A stretch of DNA of 64,000 bases from Tabrizicola soli (GTDB lineage: Bacteria > Pseudomonadota > Alphaproteobacteria > Rhodobacterales > Rhodobacteraceae). Below are positions 33,448-42,427 of this stretch, in pieces. The stretch's first letter is position 1, and every line of letters starts with the position of its first letter. The stretch lies in assembly GCF_015999335.1 (NCBI RefSeq), contig NZ_JAEACP010000008.1, positions 124,001-188,000 on the forward strand, written 5' to 3'. A model generated the notes under the pieces. That model was not told the DNA's origin and did not search any database. It saw only the letters and a list, made by a program, of their open reading frames with translations. The translations under genes and the position numbers were made by a program.

Positions 33448-34461
33448 ATGTCACGCCGTATCCTCATCATCGTCCTTCTTCTTGCCGGACTTCTGGGCCT
33501 TGGCGCCTGGACCGTGCTGTTCCGCCCCTCCGACCTGCCGCCCGAGGGGTTTTCCCGCGGCAACGGGCGGATCGAGGCCGACCTGGTCGACATTTCGCCC
33601 CGGCTGGCCGGTCGGGTGGCCGAAGTCCGGGTGCGCGAGGGGGATCTCGTGCAGGAGGGCGATGTGCTTGCGGTGATGGACACCGCCGAATTGCGCGCGC
33701 AGCTGGCCAGGGCGGATGCGGCCGTCGCCAGCGCCGAGGCCTCGGTCGGGGTGGCGGCGGCGCAGGTGAAGGAAGCGCAGGCGCGGCTTGCGCTGGCGCA
33801 AAGCGAACAGGCCCGCGCCGAGACGCTGGGCGAACGTGACGTGATCTCGCGCGAGAACCTGGACGTGAAGCGGACCGAGACGCAACTGGCCGAGGCCAAT
33901 CTCGCCGCCGCCGAGGCGATGCGCCTGTCGCAGGAGCGGGCCGTCGAGGCCGAGAAGGCCGTCCGGGCCGAGATCGCCGAACGCATCGCCGATGCGACGC
34001 TCACCTCGCCTGGCGCTGCCCGGGTCCTTTATCGCCTTGCCCAGCAGGGCGAGATCGTCGGCAGCGGCGGCAAGATCCTGACGCTGATCGACCTCGATGA
34101 GGTCTATATGGAGTTCTTCCTGCCCGCGACCGACGCCCCGCGCGTCGTGATCGGCGACGAGGCGCGGATCGTCGCCGATGTGGCACCCGACCGATCCATC
34201 CCGGCACAGGTGATCTTCGTCTCGCCGCAGGCGCAGTTCACGCCCAAGCAGGTGGAAACGCTGAACGAGCGCGAAAGCCTGATGTTCCGGGTCCGGGTGC
34301 GGATACCCTCCGAATTCGTGCTGTCCCGCGTGGACCAGGTCAAGACGGGCGTGCGGGGCGTGGCCTGGGTCCGGCTGGCCGCCCCGGATGGCACGCTGGC
34401 CGCCTGGCCCGAGGGTCTGACCCCGCCCCCTGTCGGCCTGCCGGGCAAGGCCAGGCCATGA
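33448..34461 (+). CDS. HlyD-family periplasmic adaptor protein (YhiI-like)
   Basis: Periplasmic adaptor linking the inner-membrane ABC transporter to an outer-membrane channel. The 337 residues have an N-terminal membrane anchor (about 4-24), the lipoyl-like beta segment RLAGRVAEVRVREGDLVQEGDVLAVMD (half-motif near 51-77), a long coiled coil (about 80-175), and a return lipoyl and beta-barrel region. A GGAG site precedes the ATG. Its stop overlaps the next start by 4 bases. The order adaptor - double-ATPase fusion - permease equals enterobacterial yhiI-rbbA-yhhJ. Confidence 0.92.
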   Translation: MSRRILIIVLLLAGLLGLGAWTVLFRPSDLPPEGFSRGNGRIEADLVDISPRLAGRVAEVRVREGDLVQEGDVLAVMDTAELRAQLARADAAVASAEASVGVAAAQVKEAQARLALAQSEQARAETLGERDVISRENLDVKRTETQLAEANLAAAEAMRLSQERAVEAEKAVRAEIAERIADATLTSPGAARVLYRLAQQGEIVGSGGKILTLIDLDEVYMEFFLPATDAPRVVIGDEARIVADVAPDRSIPAQVIFVSPQAQFTPKQVETLNERESLMFRVRVRIPSEFVLSRVDQVKTGVRGVAWVRLAAPDGTLAAWPEGLTPPPVGLPGKARP

Positions 34462-37184
34462 CGGCCCTACCCGACCCTGTGGCGCAGCTTCAGGGTGTCA
34501 CGCACCGCTATGGCAGGATGGTGGCGCTGGCCGATCTGACGCTGGCGCTGCCGGCGGGGCGGATGGTCGGCCTGATCGGGCCGGACGGGGTGGGCAAGTC
34601 GACCCTGATGGGCCTGGTCGCCGGGGCCAAGCGGCTGCAGCACGGCGAGGTGACCTGCCTTGGCGGCGACATGGCCCAGGCCCGCCACCGCAGGGCGATG
34701 GGCGGGCGCATCGCCTTCATGCCGCAGGGACTGGGGCGGAACCTCTATCACGACCTCTCGGTGCGCGAGAACATGGAGTTCTTCGGCAAGCTCTTCGCCC
34801 TCGGCCGCGGCGAACGGCGCGACCGCATCGACCGGCTGACCCGGGCCACCGGGCTGCATCCCTTCCTCGACCGGCCGGCGGGCAAGCTGTCGGGCGGGAT
34901 GAAGCAGAAGCTGGGGCTCTGTTCCTCGCTGATCCACGACCCGGATTTCCTGCTGCTGGACGAACCGACCACCGGCGTCGACCCCCTGTCCCGGCGGCAG
35001 TTCTGGGACCTGATCGCCACGATCCGCGCCGACCGGCGGCAGATGAGCGTGCTGGTCTCGACCGCCTATATGGAGGAGGCGGCGCTGTTCGATCATCTGG
35101 TGGCGATGGACGCCGGCCGCGTGCTGGCCGAGGGTCCGCCGGAGGATCTGATGGCAAGCACGGGCACCGCTTCGGTCGGTGATGCCTATGTCTCGCTCCT
35201 GCGCCGGTCGGGCGAAAAGGAAGAAGCAGCCCCGCAGCCCCCTGCCGCCACCCCCCTGCCCGACAGCGGCGAGATCGCAATCCGCGCGCGCAACCTGACC
35301 CGCCGTTTCGATGATTTCGTCGCGGTGGATTCGGTCAGCTTCGACATCCGCCGGGGCGAGATCTTCGGCTTTCTCGGCTCGAACGGCTGCGGCAAGACGA
35401 CGACGATGAAGATGCTCACCGGCCTCCTGCCCGCCTCCGAGGGCGAGGCCTGGATCTTCGGCCAGCCGGTCGCCGATCAGGGCATGGCGGCGCGGGCCCG
35501 CGTCGGCTTCATGTCGCAATCCTTCTCGCTTTACGGCGAGCTTACCGTGCGGGAGAACCTGGTCCTGCATGCGCGGCTCTACCACCTCGGGGCGGCGCTT
35601 TCGGAACAGCGCCTGGCCGACCTGGTGCCCCGCTTCGGGCTGACCGGGCACATGGACCATAAGGCCGGCGACCTGCCGCTGGGGCTGCGGCAGCGGCTGT
35701 CGCTGGCGGTGGCGGTGATCCATTCGCCCGAGATCCTGATCCTGGACGAGCCCACCTCGGGCGTCGATCCGCAGGCGCGGGACGATTTCTGGCGGCTGCT
35801 CCTCGACCTGTCGCGCAACGAGCGGGTGACGATCTTCATCTCGACCCATTTCATGGACGAGGCGATGCGCTGCGACCGGATCTCGCTGATGCATGCCGGG
35901 CGCGTCCTGGTGTCGGACCCGCCCGCCAGGATCGTGGCCGACAGCGGCGCGGCCTCGCTGGAGGAGGCCTTCATCGCCTATATGGCCGCCGAACTGCCCC
36001 CGGAGACACAGGCGCCGCCCGCGCTGGCCGCCAAGGCGGCCCCCCCGCCGGATGCGGCGGGCTTCAGTCTCCGCCGTCTCCTCGCTTTCACCTCGCGCGA
36101 GGCGATGCAGGTGCGCCGCGATCCGGTGCGGCTGGCCTTCGCCTTCCTCGGCAGCGCGCTTCTGCTGCTGGTCATGTCCTTCGGCATTTCCCAGGAGGTG
36201 CGCGACATTCCCTTTGCCGTGCTCGATCATGACGACAGCCCCGCGAGCCGGGCCTATGTCTCGGCCTTCCGCGATTCCCCCTGGTTCAAGCTGCAACCGC
36301 CGGTCCTGGACGTGCAGGCGCTGGACGACCGCATGACCAGCGGGGAGCTCGCGCTTGCGCTGGAGATCCCGCCCCGCTTCGGCGCCGATCTGCGGGCCGG
36401 GCATGGCGCCGCCGTCGCCGCGACCATCGACGGCGCCGATACCGGCCGCGCCGGCACCGTCGAAAGCTATGTCTCCGGCGCGCATGGCGCCTCGCCGGCC
36501 GGGATCGCGCCGGGGCGGGCCGAGGCGCAGATGCCGCCCCCGGTCACGCTGGAGCCGCGATTCCGATACAACCCCGACATGGCCAGCCTGCCCTCGATCG
36601 GGCCGTCGATCCCGCCGCTGCTGCTTCTGCTGTTCCCGGCGATCCTGATGGCGGTCAGCGTGGCCCGGGAAAAGGAGATCGGGACGATCACCAACTTCTA
36701 CGTCACGCCGACCGGCCGGGCCGAGTTCCTGATCGGCAAGCAGCTGGTCTATATCGGCATCGGCCTTCTGAACTTCGCCATCCTGACGGCGCTTGTGGTG
36801 CTGGTGCTGCGGGTGCCGCTGCATGGCAACCCGCTGGCCCTGGTGCTGGCGACCGTCCTCTATGTCGTGGCGGCCACCGGCTTCGGCCTGATGGTGTCGA
36901 TGCTGACGGCGACCCAGGTCACCGCGGTCTTCGCCGCCACCGTGCTGTCGGTGATGCCGACCCTGCAGTTTTCCGGGATGCTGACCCCGGTCTCCTCGCT
37001 GGAGGGTCCCGCGCGGGTGATGGGCAGCCTCTGGCCCACCACCTGGTACATGATGGCCAGCGTCGGCAGCTATACCAAGGGGCTGGGGCTGGCCGACCTT
37101 GGCGGCGCGCTGATGCGGCTTGCGCTGTTCGGGCCGGTCTTCACCGCGATCGCGGTTGCCCTCCTGAAGAAGCAGGAGCGGTAG
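34458..37184 (+). CDS. rbbA: ABC transporter with two ATPase domains fused to a permease (RbbA-like)
   Basis: The 908 residues comprise ATPase domain 1 (about 8-235; Walker A GPDGVGKST at 41-49, signature LSGGMKQK), ATPase domain 2 (about 275-510; Walker A GSNGCGKTT near 307-315), and an ABC-2 permease with about six helices (about 545-905). The second domain has LPLGLRQR where the LSGGQ signature is expected, so its ATP site is probably asymmetric. The E. coli relative was described as ribosome-associated ATPase, but the operon with HlyD and a YhhJ-like permease argues for export. The stop directly abuts the next start. Confidence 0.9.
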   Translation: MTALPDPVAQLQGVTHRYGRMVALADLTLALPAGRMVGLIGPDGVGKSTLMGLVAGAKRLQHGEVTCLGGDMAQARHRRAMGGRIAFMPQGLGRNLYHDLSVRENMEFFGKLFALGRGERRDRIDRLTRATGLHPFLDRPAGKLSGGMKQKLGLCSSLIHDPDFLLLDEPTTGVDPLSRRQFWDLIATIRADRRQMSVLVSTAYMEEAALFDHLVAMDAGRVLAEGPPEDLMASTGTASVGDAYVSLLRRSGEKEEAAPQPPAATPLPDSGEIAIRARNLTRRFDDFVAVDSVSFDIRRGEIFGFLGSNGCGKTTTMKMLTGLLPASEGEAWIFGQPVADQGMAARARVGFMSQSFSLYGELTVRENLVLHARLYHLGAALSEQRLADLVPRFGLTGHMDHKAGDLPLGLRQRLSLAVAVIHSPEILILDEPTSGVDPQARDDFWRLLLDLSRNERVTIFISTHFMDEAMRCDRISLMHAGRVLVSDPPARIVADSGAASLEEAFIAYMAAELPPETQAPPALAAKAAPPPDAAGFSLRRLLAFTSREAMQVRRDPVRLAFAFLGSALLLLVMSFGISQEVRDIPFAVLDHDDSPASRAYVSAFRDSPWFKLQPPVLDVQALDDRMTSGELALALEIPPRFGADLRAGHGAAVAATIDGADTGRAGTVESYVSGAHGASPAGIAPGRAEAQMPPPVTLEPRFRYNPDMASLPSIGPSIPPLLLLLFPAILMAVSVAREKEIGTITNFYVTPTGRAEFLIGKQLVYIGIGLLNFAILTALVVLVLRVPLHGNPLALVLATVLYVVAATGFGLMVSMLTATQVTAVFAATVLSVMPTLQFSGMLTPVSSLEGPARVMGSLWPTTWYMMASVGSYTKGLGLADLGGALMRLALFGPVFTAIAVALLKKQER

Positions 37185-38309
37185 ATGCGCCCCCTGATCA
37201 ACACCTTCTGGCTGACCGGGAAAGAGCTGAAAAGCGTCCTTGGCGATCCGGTCATGGTGATCCTGATCGCCTGGTCCTTCGTCGTGGCCGTCATGCTCGA
37301 GGCCCAGGGCGCGGGCGACACGGTGCGCAATGCCTCCATCGCCATCGTCGACGAGGACCGCTCGCCCCTGTCGCGACGGATCCCGGACGCGCTGATGCCG
37401 CCCTGGTTCCAGACGCCGGTCGCGATGAGCGCCGATCAGGCCGCCGCCGCGATGGACCGGGGCGAGATCATGTTCGTCCTGTCCTTCCCGCCCCGCTTTG
37501 CCGCCGATGCCATCGCCGGCCGCGTGCCCGCCGCGCAGCTGCTTGCCGATGCCACGGCGGTGTCGCAGGCGCAGCTCGGCACGGACTACCTGCGCAACAT
37601 CGTTCAGCAGGAGGTGCGGGTCTTCCTGGCCACCGGCCCCGACGTCGCCCAGCCCGAGCTGAAGCTGGAGCTGCGCCGCGCCTTCAACCCGAACGGCAAC
37701 CCGGTCTGGTTCAAGGCGATGTCCTCGCTCCTCAACCAGCTGTCGGTGCTGACCATCGCCCTGACCGGCGCGGCCATGCTGCGCGAACGCGAACACGGCA
37801 CCATCGAGCATCTGATGGTCATGCCGCTCAGCCCGGCCGAGGTGGCGGTGTCCAAGGTGCTGGCGACCATGATCGTGGTGCTTGCGGCCTTCACCGGGTC
37901 CTTGCTGATCGTGGTCCGGGGGGTGCTGGACGTGCCGGTCGCGGGCTCGATGCCGCTCTTGGTCGGAGGAGCCGCGGTCTATCTCTGGGCCGCCTCGGCC
38001 ATCGGGATGCTTCTGGGCACGCTGGCGCGCAGCATGGCGCAGTTCGCGCTCCTGGTGATCATGGTGATCATCCCGGTCATCATGCTGTCGGGCGGCATGG
38101 GCGCCGTGGAAAGCCAGCCCGACACCGTGCAGAAGCTGACGCAGGCGCTGCCCTCGCGCCATTTCCTGGCTTTCGCCAAGGCGGTCGCCTTCCGCGGCGC
38201 GGGGCTTTCCGCGGTCTGGTCGCAGCTTCTGCTGATGGCGGGGCTGGGGGCGGCCTTCTTCGCGGCCAGCCTTCTGCTGTTCCGCAGGTCGATGAGCGTG
38301 ACCGGATGA
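37185..38309 (+). CDS. ABC-2 type transporter permease (YhhJ-like)
   Basis: Second permease of the exporter. The 374 residues have an N-terminal helix (about 20-40), a large periplasmic domain (about 45-175, IAIVDEDRSPLSRRIPDAL), and five to six C-terminal helices. The ABC-2 coupling segment REREHGTIEHLMVMPLS is near 203-219, and a final VESQPDTVQKLTQALPSRHF is typical of the YhhJ branch. The ATG follows the rbbA TAG with no gap. It ends the TetR-controlled unit. Confidence 0.92.
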   Translation: MRPLINTFWLTGKELKSVLGDPVMVILIAWSFVVAVMLEAQGAGDTVRNASIAIVDEDRSPLSRRIPDALMPPWFQTPVAMSADQAAAAMDRGEIMFVLSFPPRFAADAIAGRVPAAQLLADATAVSQAQLGTDYLRNIVQQEVRVFLATGPDVAQPELKLELRRAFNPNGNPVWFKAMSSLLNQLSVLTIALTGAAMLREREHGTIEHLMVMPLSPAEVAVSKVLATMIVVLAAFTGSLLIVVRGVLDVPVAGSMPLLVGGAAVYLWAASAIGMLLGTLARSMAQFALLVIMVIIPVIMLSGGMGAVESQPDTVQKLTQALPSRHFLAFAKAVAFRGAGLSAVWSQLLLMAGLGAAFFAASLLLFRRSMSVTG

Positions 38310-38406
38310 CCGGGGCACTGGACTATCCGGCCCGCAGGACCCAAGTCAGAGGCATGCGGTCGCCTTCGGGGGGCCGGATCGTTTCGCCGGAAGGGAGACC
38401 ACCGCA

Positions 38407-40188
38407 ATGAACCCGCAAGACACCGCCCCGCTCACTGGCGCCCCCACGGGCGACGGCGCCGAGGAGGAAGGCTTCCGGGCGGTCGACCGGCTCTGGTCGG
38501 CACAGCGGGGCCGCTTCACCGGCGGCCTGTCGCCGGCGGCGCTGGCGCTGGCGTTCATCGACTGGTCGGTGCATCTGGCCAACGCTCCCGGCAAGCGGAT
38601 GGACCTGGCCGTGAAAGGCGGCAAGGCGGCCGGCCGGTTCGCGGCCCATGCCTTCGGCGCGGCGCTCAACCGCGCGGCGCCTCCCCCGATCGAGGCACCG
38701 CCGGGCGACAACCGCTTTGCCGCCGAGGAATGGGGCAGGCTGCCCTACAGTCTCTGGGCGCAGGGATTCCTCCTTGGCCAGCAGTGGTGGCGCGATGCCA
38801 CGGCAGCGGTTCCCGGCGTGACCCCGCATCACGAAGAGGTGGTATCCTTCACCGCCCGCCAGATCCTTGACATGATGTCACCGGCGAACAACCCGATGAC
38901 CAACCCCGAGGTCATCGCCAGGACCGTCCGCTCGGGCGGCATGAACTTCGTCCAGGGTTTCCAGAACTGGCTCGAGGACGCCACCCGCATGCTGGACGGC
39001 CGCCCGCCGGTCGGGGCCGAGGATTTCGTCGTCGGCCGCGATGTCGCCGTCACGCCGGGCAAGGTGGTCTGGCGCAATGACCTGATCGAGCTGATCCAGT
39101 ATTCCCCCACGACCGAAACGGTGCGGGCCGAGCCGGTGCTGATCGTGCCGGCCTGGATCATGAAATACTATATCCTCGACCTCTCGCCGCAGAATTCGCT
39201 GATCCGCTGGCTGGTGGCGCAGGGCTACACCGTCTTCTGCATCTCGTGGCGCAACCCGACGGCCGAGGACCGCGACCTGGGGATGGAAGATTACCGCAAG
39301 CTGGGCGTCATGGCGGCGCTGGATGCGGTTTCCGCCATCGTGCCGGGGCAGAAGATCCATGCCGCCGGCTATTGTCTGGGCGGCACGCTGCTGTCGATCG
39401 CCGCCGCGTCGATGGGATGCCGGAGGGATGAGCGGCTTGCCTCGCTCACGCTCCTGGCGGCGCAGACCGATTTCACCGAACCGGGCGAGCTCGCCCTGTT
39501 CATCGACGACAGCCAGATGCATTTCCTGGCAAGCATGATGTGGGCGCGCGGCTATCTTTCGGCCGACCAGATGGCGGGGGCCTTCCAGCTGCTGCGCGCC
39601 AACGACCTGGTATGGTCACGCCGCATCCGCGAATATCTGATGGGCGAGCGTGGCCCGATGATCGACCTCATGGCATGGAACGCCGATGCGACCCGGATGC
39701 CATACCGGATGCATGCCGAATACCTGCAGAAGCTGTATCTCGACAACGAACTGGCCGCCGGCAGGTTCCTGGTCGAGGGGCGGCCGGCCGCACTTCAGAA
39801 CATCCGGGTGCCGATCTTCGCCGTCGGCACCGAGCGCGACCACGTCGCGCCCTGGAAATCCGTCTACAAGATCCATTACCTGAGCGGGGCCGAAGTCACC
39901 TTCGCCCTGACCAGCGGCGGCCACAATGCCGGCATCGTCAGCGAGCCGGGCAGGCCAAGGCGGCGCTATCGCATCGCCGTCAAGCGGGCCGGCGGCGCCT
40001 GCCGGACCGCCGAGCAATGGGCCGAAGAGGCAAGCCGCAAGGACGGTTCCTGGTGGGTGGAATGGGGCGACTGGCTTGCCGCGCGCTCCTCCCCCGACCC
40101 GGTGCCCGCACCCACGGCGCCGGGCGCGGATGACCGGGGCTATCCGGTACTGGGGGAAGCGCCGGGAACCTATGTGCTGCAACGGTGA
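38407..40188 (+). CDS. phaC: class I-type poly(3-hydroxyalkanoate) synthase
   Basis: Polymerises 3-hydroxyacyl-CoA into storage polyester at the granule surface. The 593 residues have the PhaC N-domain and an alpha/beta-hydrolase domain with the lipase-like box GYCLGG (nucleophile Cys323), the conserved SWRNP near 280-284, Asp478 in TERDHVAPW and His506 in SGGHNAG; the triad is complete. Class I size. It lies 97 bases after the exporter and is probably transcribed on its own. Depolymerase, phasin and phaR genes are not next to it, so this may be one of several synthases. Confidence 0.92.
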   Translation: MNPQDTAPLTGAPTGDGAEEEGFRAVDRLWSAQRGRFTGGLSPAALALAFIDWSVHLANAPGKRMDLAVKGGKAAGRFAAHAFGAALNRAAPPPIEAPPGDNRFAAEEWGRLPYSLWAQGFLLGQQWWRDATAAVPGVTPHHEEVVSFTARQILDMMSPANNPMTNPEVIARTVRSGGMNFVQGFQNWLEDATRMLDGRPPVGAEDFVVGRDVAVTPGKVVWRNDLIELIQYSPTTETVRAEPVLIVPAWIMKYYILDLSPQNSLIRWLVAQGYTVFCISWRNPTAEDRDLGMEDYRKLGVMAALDAVSAIVPGQKIHAAGYCLGGTLLSIAAASMGCRRDERLASLTLLAAQTDFTEPGELALFIDDSQMHFLASMMWARGYLSADQMAGAFQLLRANDLVWSRRIREYLMGERGPMIDLMAWNADATRMPYRMHAEYLQKLYLDNELAAGRFLVEGRPAALQNIRVPIFAVGTERDHVAPWKSVYKIHYLSGAEVTFALTSGGHNAGIVSEPGRPRRRYRIAVKRAGGACRTAEQWAEEASRKDGSWWVEWGDWLAARSSPDPVPAPTAPGADDRGYPVLGEAPGTYVLQR

Positions 40189-40288
40189 GGGACAGGCGAG
40201 CTTCATGCCTGACGCTCCCCGCATCACGACCAAAGCCGGATCCTGCGCTGCTTGCGCCCTTTTTACGACCGCTCAGGAGAATTGACGC

Positions 40289-40837
40289 ATGACCACGATC
40301 CTTGGCCTCTCGGGCAGCCTGCGGAAGGCCTCGTTCAACGCCGGGCTGCTGCGGGCCGCCGCCGAAGTCGCGCCCGAGGGCGTGACGATCCAGATCGGCT
40401 CGCTCCGCGAGGTGCCGCTCTATGACGCCGATCTCGAGGCGGCCGAGGGCCTGCCCCCCGCCGTCGCCACCCTGCAGCACCAGCTGGCCGGGGCGCAGGG
40501 TCTTCTGCTGGTGACGCCGGAATACAACAACGGCATTCCCGGCGTGTTCAAGAACGCGATCGACTGGGTGTCGCGCGGCCCCGGCCTGTCGATGTTCGTC
40601 GGCAAGCCGGTGGCGGTGCTGGGCGCCTCGCCGGGGGGCTTCGGCACCATCATGGCGCAGGCGCATTGGCTGCCGGTCCTGCGGACCCTCAAGGCGGATC
40701 TCTGGGCCGACGGGCGGATGCTGGTCTCACGCGCGCAGGGCAGCTTCGACGCAGAGGGCAACCTGACCAGCGAGGAAACCCGCGCCAGGCTGGCAGAGTT
40801 CGTCCACGGCTTCGCCCGCCGGCTTGGCGCGGGCTGA
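40289..40837 (+). CDS. NADPH-dependent FMN reductase
   Basis: The 182-residue flavodoxin-fold enzyme has the FMN phosphate loop GSLRKASFNAGLLRA (8-22) and the isoalloxazine-binding PEYNNGIPGVFKNAIDWVS (75-93). It fits the chromate/azo/quinone reductase group (ChrR/YieF-like). An AGGAG site is present. The physiological substrate is not visible; such enzymes often counter quinone or peroxide stress. It stands alone between phaC and the DUF4202 gene. Confidence 0.92.
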   Translation: MTTILGLSGSLRKASFNAGLLRAAAEVAPEGVTIQIGSLREVPLYDADLEAAEGLPPAVATLQHQLAGAQGLLLVTPEYNNGIPGVFKNAIDWVSRGPGLSMFVGKPVAVLGASPGGFGTIMAQAHWLPVLRTLKADLWADGRMLVSRAQGSFDAEGNLTSEETRARLAEFVHGFARRLGAG

Positions 40838-41017
40838 GCGCCCCGGCATGGGTCGCCGGCCTTCGGGTTCCGGCTTGCGGATATGCGGGGATGGTCGCGC
40901 CCGTCCCCGCATCTGCCGGCGGCGGCGTCCCAATCCGGTCATTTGTCGCAACCGGCCCTTCCGGTGCACCCGGCTTCCGTGCAAGATCGGCAAAGTCACT
41001 GCGCGGGAGGGGGGAAC

Positions 41018-41578
41018 ATGGCCGGCGATCTGCATCAGGCCCTGGCGGCGATCGACGAGGCGAACTCGGTCGATCCCAAGGGCGAGGCGCTGGTCTACGG
41101 CCAGCGCATGTCCGAGGAACTGGCCCAGCTCTTTCCCGGCGCCTCCGAAGTCCTGCAGATCGCGGCCCGCGGCCAGCATGTCGAACGCTGGCTCCTGCCG
41201 CGCTCGGACTACCCGGAGGGGAAAGCGGGCTACCTCGCCTGGCGGCGCGAACAGGCCCGGCGCCATGCCGAACGCGTGGCCGGCATCATGGAGCGCGCGG
41301 GCTATGACCAGGAGACCTGCGCCCGCGTCGGCACGCTTCTGCGGAAAGAGGGGCTGAAGCGCGACGACGAGGTGCAGGCGCTCGAGGATGTGGCCTGCTT
41401 CGTCTTCCTGCGCTACCATTTCCCCGCCTTCGCCGCCGCCCGCGATCCGGCCGAGGTCGAGGACATCGTCCGCAAGACCGCCCGCAAGATGTCGCCCGAG
41501 GCCCGGGCCCGGGTGCTGGTGGAATTCGCCCTGCCCGAACCGCTCGCCGCCGCCTTCCGGAACGGAGATTCCGCATGA
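41018..41578 (+). CDS. DUF4202 family protein
   Basis: The 186-residue soluble, mostly helical protein carries conserved DUF4202 segments: GQRMSEELAQLFP near 28-40, HVERWLLPRSDYPEGKAGYLAWR near 54-76 (split), and EVQALEDVACFVFLRYH near 115-131. The function is unknown; the many His/Asp/Glu positions suggest a metal- or nucleotide-handling fold, but that is inference. A GGAGGGGGG site precedes the ATG. Its stop overlaps the aldolase start by 4 bases. Confidence 0.88.
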   Translation: MAGDLHQALAAIDEANSVDPKGEALVYGQRMSEELAQLFPGASEVLQIAARGQHVERWLLPRSDYPEGKAGYLAWRREQARRHAERVAGIMERAGYDQETCARVGTLLRKEGLKRDDEVQALEDVACFVFLRYHFPAFAAARDPAEVEDIVRKTARKMSPEARARVLVEFALPEPLAAAFRNGDSA

Positions 41579-42366
41579 CCCGCCTCCGCCGCCTTTGGGA
41601 CCAGGACCGGCCTGCGCTGAACGCCTGGTGCTCGATCGGCAACCCCTTCGTCGCCGAGATCATGGCCGCGCAGGGCTTCGACAGCGTGACCGTCGACATG
41701 CAGCACGGCGCGCTGGACTATGCCGACATGCTGCCGATGCTGCAGGCGATGCGGGCCAGCGGGGCGACGCTTCTGGCGCGGGTGCCCTGGCTCGACCCCG
41801 CCCCTGTGATGAAGGCGCTGGACGCCGGGGCCGAGGGGATCATCTGCCCGATGGTCAACACCGCCGAGGAGGCCGCCCGCTTCGTCAGCTACATGCGCTA
41901 TCCGCCGCAAGGCCTGCGCAGTTTCGGCCCGACCCGCGCCGTCTTCGCCCACGGCCCCGACTATGCCGCGCAGGCCAACGCCCGCCTTCTGGCCTTCGCC
42001 ATGGTCGAGACCGCCGAGGCGCTGGCGAACCTCGACGCGATCGTTTCCACCCCCGGACTTGACGGAATCTACGTCGGCCCGGCCGACCTGACCCAATCGG
42101 TCGGCCAAGGGCGGCTCCCGTTCGGGATGGACCGGGAGGAACCCGAAATGATCGCCGAGATCCGTCGCATCGCCGAGGCCTGCCAAAAGCGCGGGATCAT
42201 CGCCGCGCTGCATTGCGGGACGCCGGACTATGCCTACCGCGCCATCGGCTGGGGCTTCCGCATGACCACGGTCGGCGGCGATTCCCGCTTCCTCGCGGCG
42301 GCAGCGGCGCAGGCGGTGGCCGGGTTCCGGCGGCTCACCCAGGCCGACAAACCGGGCGGCTCCTGA
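41575..42366 (+). CDS. HpcH/HpaI-family aldolase
   Basis: Class II pyruvate aldolase family (2-keto-3-deoxy sugar acid or 4-hydroxy-2-oxoheptanedioate type). The 263 residues show the barrel pattern: VTVDMQHGALDYADM with the conserved His near 43, LLARVPWLDP, EGIICPMVNTAEEAARFV near 84-101 with the metal Glu region, RSFGPTRA, and GIYVGPADLTQS near 164-175. The specific substrate cannot be read from the sequence. It is coupled to the DUF4202 gene and convergent with aroC across a double hairpin. Confidence 0.92.
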   Translation: MTRLRRLWDQDRPALNAWCSIGNPFVAEIMAAQGFDSVTVDMQHGALDYADMLPMLQAMRASGATLLARVPWLDPAPVMKALDAGAEGIICPMVNTAEEAARFVSYMRYPPQGLRSFGPTRAVFAHGPDYAAQANARLLAFAMVETAEALANLDAIVSTPGLDGIYVGPADLTQSVGQGRLPFGMDREEPEMIAEIRRIAEACQKRGIIAALHCGTPDYAYRAIGWGFRMTTVGGDSRFLAAAAAQAVAGFRRLTQADKPGGS

Positions 42367-42383
42367 CCCATCCCGCGCGACGG

Positions 42384-42426
42384 CGATTTCCGAATGGAAA
42401 TCGTGCCGGAAATCGTCCGATTTCCG
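42384..42426. terminator. two adjacent hairpins between convergent genes
   Basis: First hairpin: CGATTTCC (42384-42391), loop GAAT, GGAAATCG (42396-42403). Second: CGGAAATCG (42407-42415), TC, CGATTTCCG (42418-42426). The four arms are versions of the same 8-base word, so alternative pairing is also possible. It lies between the aldolase stop and the aroC stop; there is no long T-run. Probable bidirectional terminator or REP-like element. Confidence 0.6.
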
Positions 42427-42427
42427 C

